Origin: Prado023 sp963747335
GTDB lineage: Bacteria > Actinomycetota > Actinomycetes > S36-B12 > CAIYMF01
DNA length: 64,000 bases
Reading direction: 5' to 3'
Assembly (NCBI GenBank): GCA_963747335.1
Contig: CAVVEV010000012.1
Coordinates: 434,001 to 498,000, forward strand
Shown in pieces: positions 60,766 to 64,000 of this stretch (positions are counted from its first letter, which is position 1; each line of letters opens with the position of its first letter). The notes under the pieces were generated by a model, which searched no databases, was not told the origin of the DNA, and saw nothing but the letters and a program-made list of their open reading frames with translations. The position numbers and the translations under genes were made by a program.

Positions 60766-62456
60766 CCCACATCGACCATCTCCTGCTGAGGCGGGCCGCC
60801 GAGTGGGCCGACGCCGATCCGGACGCCGCAACCGCCGCCGAGCTCAACGACCGCATCACGGCCGCGGAGGCCGGTGATCAGGTGGCCGCAGAGGAGCTCG
60901 CCGACGCCTTCTCCGGGACCCTGCAGTTCGGCACGGCCGGGCTGCGGGGCAAGCTCGGACCCGGGCCCAACCGGATGAACCGCGTCGTGGTCTCCCGGGC
61001 CGCCGCCGGACTCGCCCAGTACCTGCTGGACAACGGCCACGGCGGGACCCCGGTGGTCATCGGGTTCGACGCCCGCCACAACTCCGACGTCTTCGCCCGC
61101 GACACGGCCCAGATCTTCGCCGGCGCCGGCTTCCGGGCCATGGTCTGCCCCCGGCCGCTGCCCACACCGGTGCTGGCCGGCGCGATCCTGACCTACGGGG
61201 CATCGGCCGGCGTCGTCGTCACCGCGTCGCACAATCCGCCGCAGGACAACGGCTACAAGGTCTACCTCGGTGACGGCTCGCAGATCGTGCCGCCGGCCGA
61301 CGCCGGGATCGCCGCCTGCATCGAGGCCGTCGGGGCCCTGGCCGACATCCCGCGCAGGGAGGACTACGCCACCCTCGACGAGGGGGTCGTCGACAGCTAT
61401 CTGGCCCGCGTCTGCGGCCTGGCGCTGCCCGGCGGGCCACGGGACATCTCGGTGGCCTACACGGCGATGCATGGCGTCGGCAGCCCGTTGATGAAGGCTG
61501 CGCTCACAGGCGCTGGGTTCCCTGCGCCGCTGGCCGTCGTGGCCCAGGACGCGCCGGACCCGGACTTCCCGACCGTCTCGTTCCCGAACCCCGAGGAGCC
61601 CGGGGCGATGGACCTGGCGATGGACCTCGCAGGCGGAGCGCACGTCGACCTGGTGCTGGCCAACGACCCGGACGCCGATCGCTGTGCGGTGGGGATCCCG
61701 CTGGCCGACGGCGGGTTCCGGATGCTGACCGGTGACGAGGTGGGAGCGCTGCTGGGCTGGTGGATCCTGCAGCGTGGGCTGCGCTCCGGCGCGCCGGTGA
61801 CCGGCACCTACGCGAACTCCATCGTCAGCTCGCAGCTCCTCGGGGCGATCGCCCGCGATGCCGGCCTGGGCTTCCGGGAGACCCTCACCGGGTTCAAGTG
61901 GATCTCCCGGGCGGCAGAGGACCTCGCATTCGGCTACGAGGAGGCACTGGGCTACTGCGTCGACCCGCGGGGGGTGCGCGACAAGGACGGCATCTCGGCG
62001 GGCCTGCTCATCACCGAGATGGCCGCGTCGCTGAAGGCCGAGGGAAGGGGCGTGCAGGACGTCCTCGACGACCTCGCCGCGGCCCATGGCGTGCACGCGA
62101 CCAGCCAGGTCTCGTTGCGGTTCACCGACCTGTCGGCGATCCCCGCGCTGATGGCCGCACTGCGCGCCGGGCCGCCCACGGGGTTCGGCGGGCTGGACGT
62201 GACCGAGGCGATCGACCTGGAGACGGGATCCGCCGACCTGCCGCCGACCGACGGCCTGAAGTACATGCTGGGGGGTGCCCAGGGCATCGACGGGGCACGC
62301 GTGATCATCCGGCCCAGCGGCACCGAGCCGAAGATCAAGGCCTACCTCGAGGTCCGCGCCCCGGTGGGCGCCGAGGGGGTCGCTGCCACCCGGTCGGTGG
62401 CCGGCGAGCGCCTGCACGCCGTGGCCGAGGATGTGCGCGCGCGGCTGACCTCGTAG
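60762..62456 (+). CDS. Phosphohexomutase-family enzyme (possible phosphopentomutase)
   Basis: The 564-residue protein is a phosphoglucomutase/phosphomannomutase-family enzyme of the PgcA/PGM2 length class. It has QFGTAGLRGKLGPGPNRMN, the phosphoserine loop VTASHNPPQDNGYKVYL, the metal-binding DPDADRCAVG, GFKWISRAAEDLAFGYEEALGYCVDP and the C-terminal phosphate site RPSGTEPKIKAYLE. Most annotation would call it phosphomannomutase. Coupling to punA (GTG 60762 overlaps its stop) makes (deoxy)ribose-1-phosphate a likely substrate, since no deoB is in the cluster; eukaryotic PGM2 of this family is a phosphopentomutase. The substrate is an inference. Confidence 0.9.
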   Translation: MTHIDHLLLRRAAEWADADPDAATAAELNDRITAAEAGDQVAAEELADAFSGTLQFGTAGLRGKLGPGPNRMNRVVVSRAAAGLAQYLLDNGHGGTPVVIGFDARHNSDVFARDTAQIFAGAGFRAMVCPRPLPTPVLAGAILTYGASAGVVVTASHNPPQDNGYKVYLGDGSQIVPPADAGIAACIEAVGALADIPRREDYATLDEGVVDSYLARVCGLALPGGPRDISVAYTAMHGVGSPLMKAALTGAGFPAPLAVVAQDAPDPDFPTVSFPNPEEPGAMDLAMDLAGGAHVDLVLANDPDADRCAVGIPLADGGFRMLTGDEVGALLGWWILQRGLRSGAPVTGTYANSIVSSQLLGAIARDAGLGFRETLTGFKWISRAAEDLAFGYEEALGYCVDPRGVRDKDGISAGLLITEMAASLKAEGRGVQDVLDDLAAAHGVHATSQVSLRFTDLSAIPALMAALRAGPPTGFGGLDVTEAIDLETGSADLPPTDGLKYMLGGAQGIDGARVIIRPSGTEPKIKAYLEVRAPVGAEGVAATRSVAGERLHAVAEDVRARLTS

Positions 62457-62494
62457 GGCCCTGGGCGCCGGTACCCTGCCCGCAGGAGGTGCTC

Positions 62495-63229
62495 ATGGAG
62501 GACACGAAGCAGGCGCCCAACATCGGCCGGGGGGTCCTGCAGGCGATCTTCGCGGTGTTCCTCGGGCTGATGATCACCGCCGTGGTCGGGGTCGGGGTCT
62601 ACACGTTCCACCCGAACCCGGGGGACGCGACCCAGGCGCAGATCCAGGCGCTCCAGGACGAGCGCTACGCGATCGACGGCTGCAACACCGGCCAGTGCCG
62701 GAGCTGGGAGCAGCTGACCGTCGCGGAGCAGGCCCAGATCAAGGAGATCGAGGCCGAGGTGTCGACACTCCAGCGCACGTACGAGGAGCAATCCGGCCAG
62801 TGGCGGATGAGCACCAGCGTGATCCTCATCGTCATCGCCACGATCCTCATGGCCGTGGCGCTCGCGCTGGGCGACTCGGTCGCGGTCCTGAGCAACGGCA
62901 TCCTTCTCGGCGGCCTTTTCACGATGCTCTACGGGGTCGGTTGGGGGCTGGCCTCGGGCAACTCGATCACCCGGTTCGTCGTGCTGGTCGTGGCGCTCGT
63001 GGTCTCGCTGGTGCTGGGGTACCTCAAGTTCGTTCGCGGTCGGAGGCCGGCGGGCGTTGCGGGGGGCTCGGGAGCACCCGGGGTGGTTCCCGTCGGGGCG
63101 AGCGCCGAGGGCTCGACGGAGGTGGCTGAGCTCAGCGCCCGGGTGACAGCTCTCGAGCACCGCCTGGCCGCCGCCGCGCGAGGGCTCGGCGCGGAGGTCG
63201 ATCCGCCTACTGGCAGGGACGCTTCATGA
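62495..63229 (+). CDS. Membrane protein of unknown function with C-terminal coiled segment
   Basis: The 244-residue protein has membrane helices at about residues 15-38, 105-122, 125-150 and 158-178. Between the first two is an extracytoplasmic stretch with two Cys (DGCNTGQCRSW) and a heptad-like IKEIEAEVSTLQRTYEE. A Gly/Ala/Val linker leads to a short C-terminal coiled-coil (VAELSARVTALEHRLAA). I do not recognise a named family. AGGAGG lies about nine bases before ATG 62495. It converges with and overlaps the next gene by 23 bases. Confidence 0.85.
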   Translation: MEDTKQAPNIGRGVLQAIFAVFLGLMITAVVGVGVYTFHPNPGDATQAQIQALQDERYAIDGCNTGQCRSWEQLTVAEQAQIKEIEAEVSTLQRTYEEQSGQWRMSTSVILIVIATILMAVALALGDSVAVLSNGILLGGLFTMLYGVGWGLASGNSITRFVVLVVALVVSLVLGYLKFVRGRRPAGVAGGSGAPGVVPVGASAEGSTEVAELSARVTALEHRLAAAARGLGAEVDPPTGRDAS

Positions 63230-63647
63230 GGTCCACGACGTAGTCGTCGGGTGCCCCTGCGGCGCGGGCAGCATCAGCCATGATCCCGAGGTAGCGCGCC
63301 GAGGGCAGGCCCCCCTCGTAGGAGTCCACCACATAGAGCCAGGCCATCTCGTCTCCGTCGAGGGTCTGGACGCGCACATGGATCTTGCGGTGGATCCCCA
63401 GTTCCGAGCCCTCCCAGTGGTCGAGCAGCGGCTCGTCCTCCGGGGCGATGTCGTAGAGCATCACGAAGACGCTGTGCCCGGGATCCTCGACGACTGTGGC
63501 CAGTGCGCCGTCCCACCCCAGGTCCTCGCCACCGAAGGTGAGCCTCCAGTCGATCAGCCAGCCAGGCCCGAACACCGGGGAGTGCGGGGCCCTTTCGAGC
63601 ATCTGCCGGGGGTCGAGGTTCGACCCGTACGCCGCGTAGAGGACCAC
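63207..63647 (-). CDS. Gamma-glutamylcyclotransferase-like protein
   Basis: The 146-residue protein has the AIG2/GGCT-like fold: AAYGSNLDPRQMLERAP (substrate-binding YGSN loop), GWLIDWRLTFGGEDLGWDGALATV, a central FVMLYDIAPEDEPLLDHWEGSELG with the catalytic Glu of the DxWEG region, and HVRVQTLDGDEMAWLYV. The family acts on gamma-glutamyl amines or peptides. GTG 63647 is chosen because TACTCT lies seven bases upstream on the minus strand. The actual substrate is unknown. Confidence 0.9.
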   Translation of the reverse strand: MVLYAAYGSNLDPRQMLERAPHSPVFGPGWLIDWRLTFGGEDLGWDGALATVVEDPGHSVFVMLYDIAPEDEPLLDHWEGSELGIHRKIHVRVQTLDGDEMAWLYVVDSYEGGLPSARYLGIMADAARAAGAPDDYVVDLMKRPCQ

Positions 63648-63696
63648 GTCGCACAGAGTAGTGGTGCGCCGGTCAACTCGGGAACATCGCCAGGTG

Positions 63697-64000
63697 TCAG
63701 TGGGGTGCGAACCTCGGCTCACCCGGCAGGCAGGAGTAGAGCACGAGGTCGTGGCGCCCGTCAGCGCGCGCCTGAGCGCCGCGCGCGACCCCCTCACGGA
63801 CGTACCCCGCGCGCTCCAGGGACCGCTGCTCGGCGATGTTCGCCACATCTGTCGAGGCCTGCACCCGATGGACCCCGCTGTGATGCAGCGCGGCCGCCAG
63901 CAACGACTGCGCGACGGCACCGATGCCACGTCCGCGAGCGCCGGCATGCAGCGCGATGCCGATGCTGATGGCCCGGGAACCCAGGTTGGGCCCGTGCAGC
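63697..64000 (-). CDS. GNAT family acetyltransferase, C-terminal part (cut by window edge)
   Basis: The last 100 codons of a GNAT N-acetyltransferase. ISIGIALHAGARGRGIGAVAQSLL contains the acetyl-CoA-binding R/Q-x-x-G-x-G/A loop (ARGRGIGA); it is followed by VHRVQASTDVANIAEQRSLERAGYVREGV, the RimJ/RimL-like motif B end, then RHDLVLYSCL. The start lies outside the window. It is 49 bases upstream of the cyclotransferase gene, which has its own -10 box. Confidence 0.9.
   Translation of the reverse strand, partial: LHGPNLGSRAISIGIALHAGARGRGIGAVAQSLLAAALHHSGVHRVQASTDVANIAEQRSLERAGYVREGVARGAQARADGRHDLVLYSCLPGEPRFAPH

Overview
The window is a 64 kb piece of a high-GC (about 70 percent) actinobacterial chromosome. 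The evidence is near-exclusive G/C at third codon positions, actinobacterial families (DUF1707/LiaF-like protein, ROK/polyphosphate-type glucokinase, CysN-CysC fusion, split acyl-CoA mutase, sdhCDAB), and a large share of genes with no Shine-Dalgarno whose start codon lies 7-8 nt after a TANNNT-like -10 box, i.e. leaderless genes. I cannot name the genus. No phage, integrase, transposase, rRNA or CRISPR array was seen; the window looks like core and metabolic chromosome with a few accessory cassettes.

Layout. 0-14 kb is a mixed block: a lipoprotein cut by the left edge, a DUF1707 protein, nicotinamidase, a nucleosidase, a DUF559-type endonuclease-domain gene bracketed by two near-identical hairpins, TspO, an amidase, a bicarbonate-transport set (HTH regulator, SbtA-like permease, SbtB/PII-like protein), TerC, a bacterial eRF1-like protein, an ABC1 kinase, an oxidoreductase, a HAD protein and a MOSC protein. 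14-19 kb holds glucokinase, sulfate activation (cysD, cysNC), a TauE/SafE permease and an acyl-CoA-binding protein. tRNA-Ser(GCT) and tRNA-Arg(ACG) lie at 19.5-19.8 kb and precede a stand-alone cobalamin-binding protein. 21-25 kb is a minus-strand beta-glucoside operon (acetyltransferase, HAD phosphatase, GH1, MFS). 25-34 kb carries a YczE-like membrane protein, an RDD protein with a striking 8-residue proline repeat, a sulfotransferase-like protein, a diguanylate cyclase, and a GH3 lipoprotein / unknown lipoprotein / GT87 group. 34-41 kb has an amino-acid-type ABC transporter and the fructose PTS operon (fruR-fruK-fruA). 41-46 kb has a D-Ala-D-Ala carboxypeptidase and sdhCDAB. At 46-48 kb a second DUF559/AbiEi-type gene sits between 46-bp inverted repeats. 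47.7-63 kb holds a split acyl-CoA mutase and a long nucleoside uptake and catabolism region.

How the genes work together. The right third reads as one pathway. A BMP lipoprotein and ABC transporter import nucleosides; cytidine and adenosine deaminases convert them; purine nucleoside phosphorylase releases (deoxy)ribose-1-phosphate; an adjacent phosphohexomutase-family enzyme may act as the missing phosphopentomutase; DeoC splits deoxyribose-5-phosphate; and a transketolase inside the cluster feeds ribose-5-phosphate into central metabolism. Fructose enters by FruA, is phosphorylated by FruK, and is regulated by a DeoR-type repressor. CysD/CysNC make APS/PAPS; no PAPS reductase is in view, but a sulfotransferase-like protein lies about 10 kb away.

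Most unusual structure: (1) two unrelated-looking DUF559-family genes are each bracketed by a homologous pair of hairpin or inverted-repeat elements; (2) a 565-residue RDD membrane protein carries 30 octads with proline at one fixed position; (3) several intergenic regions are built from short degenerate tandem repeats, one starting inside the pncA stop codon and one lying directly upstream of the mutase promoter.
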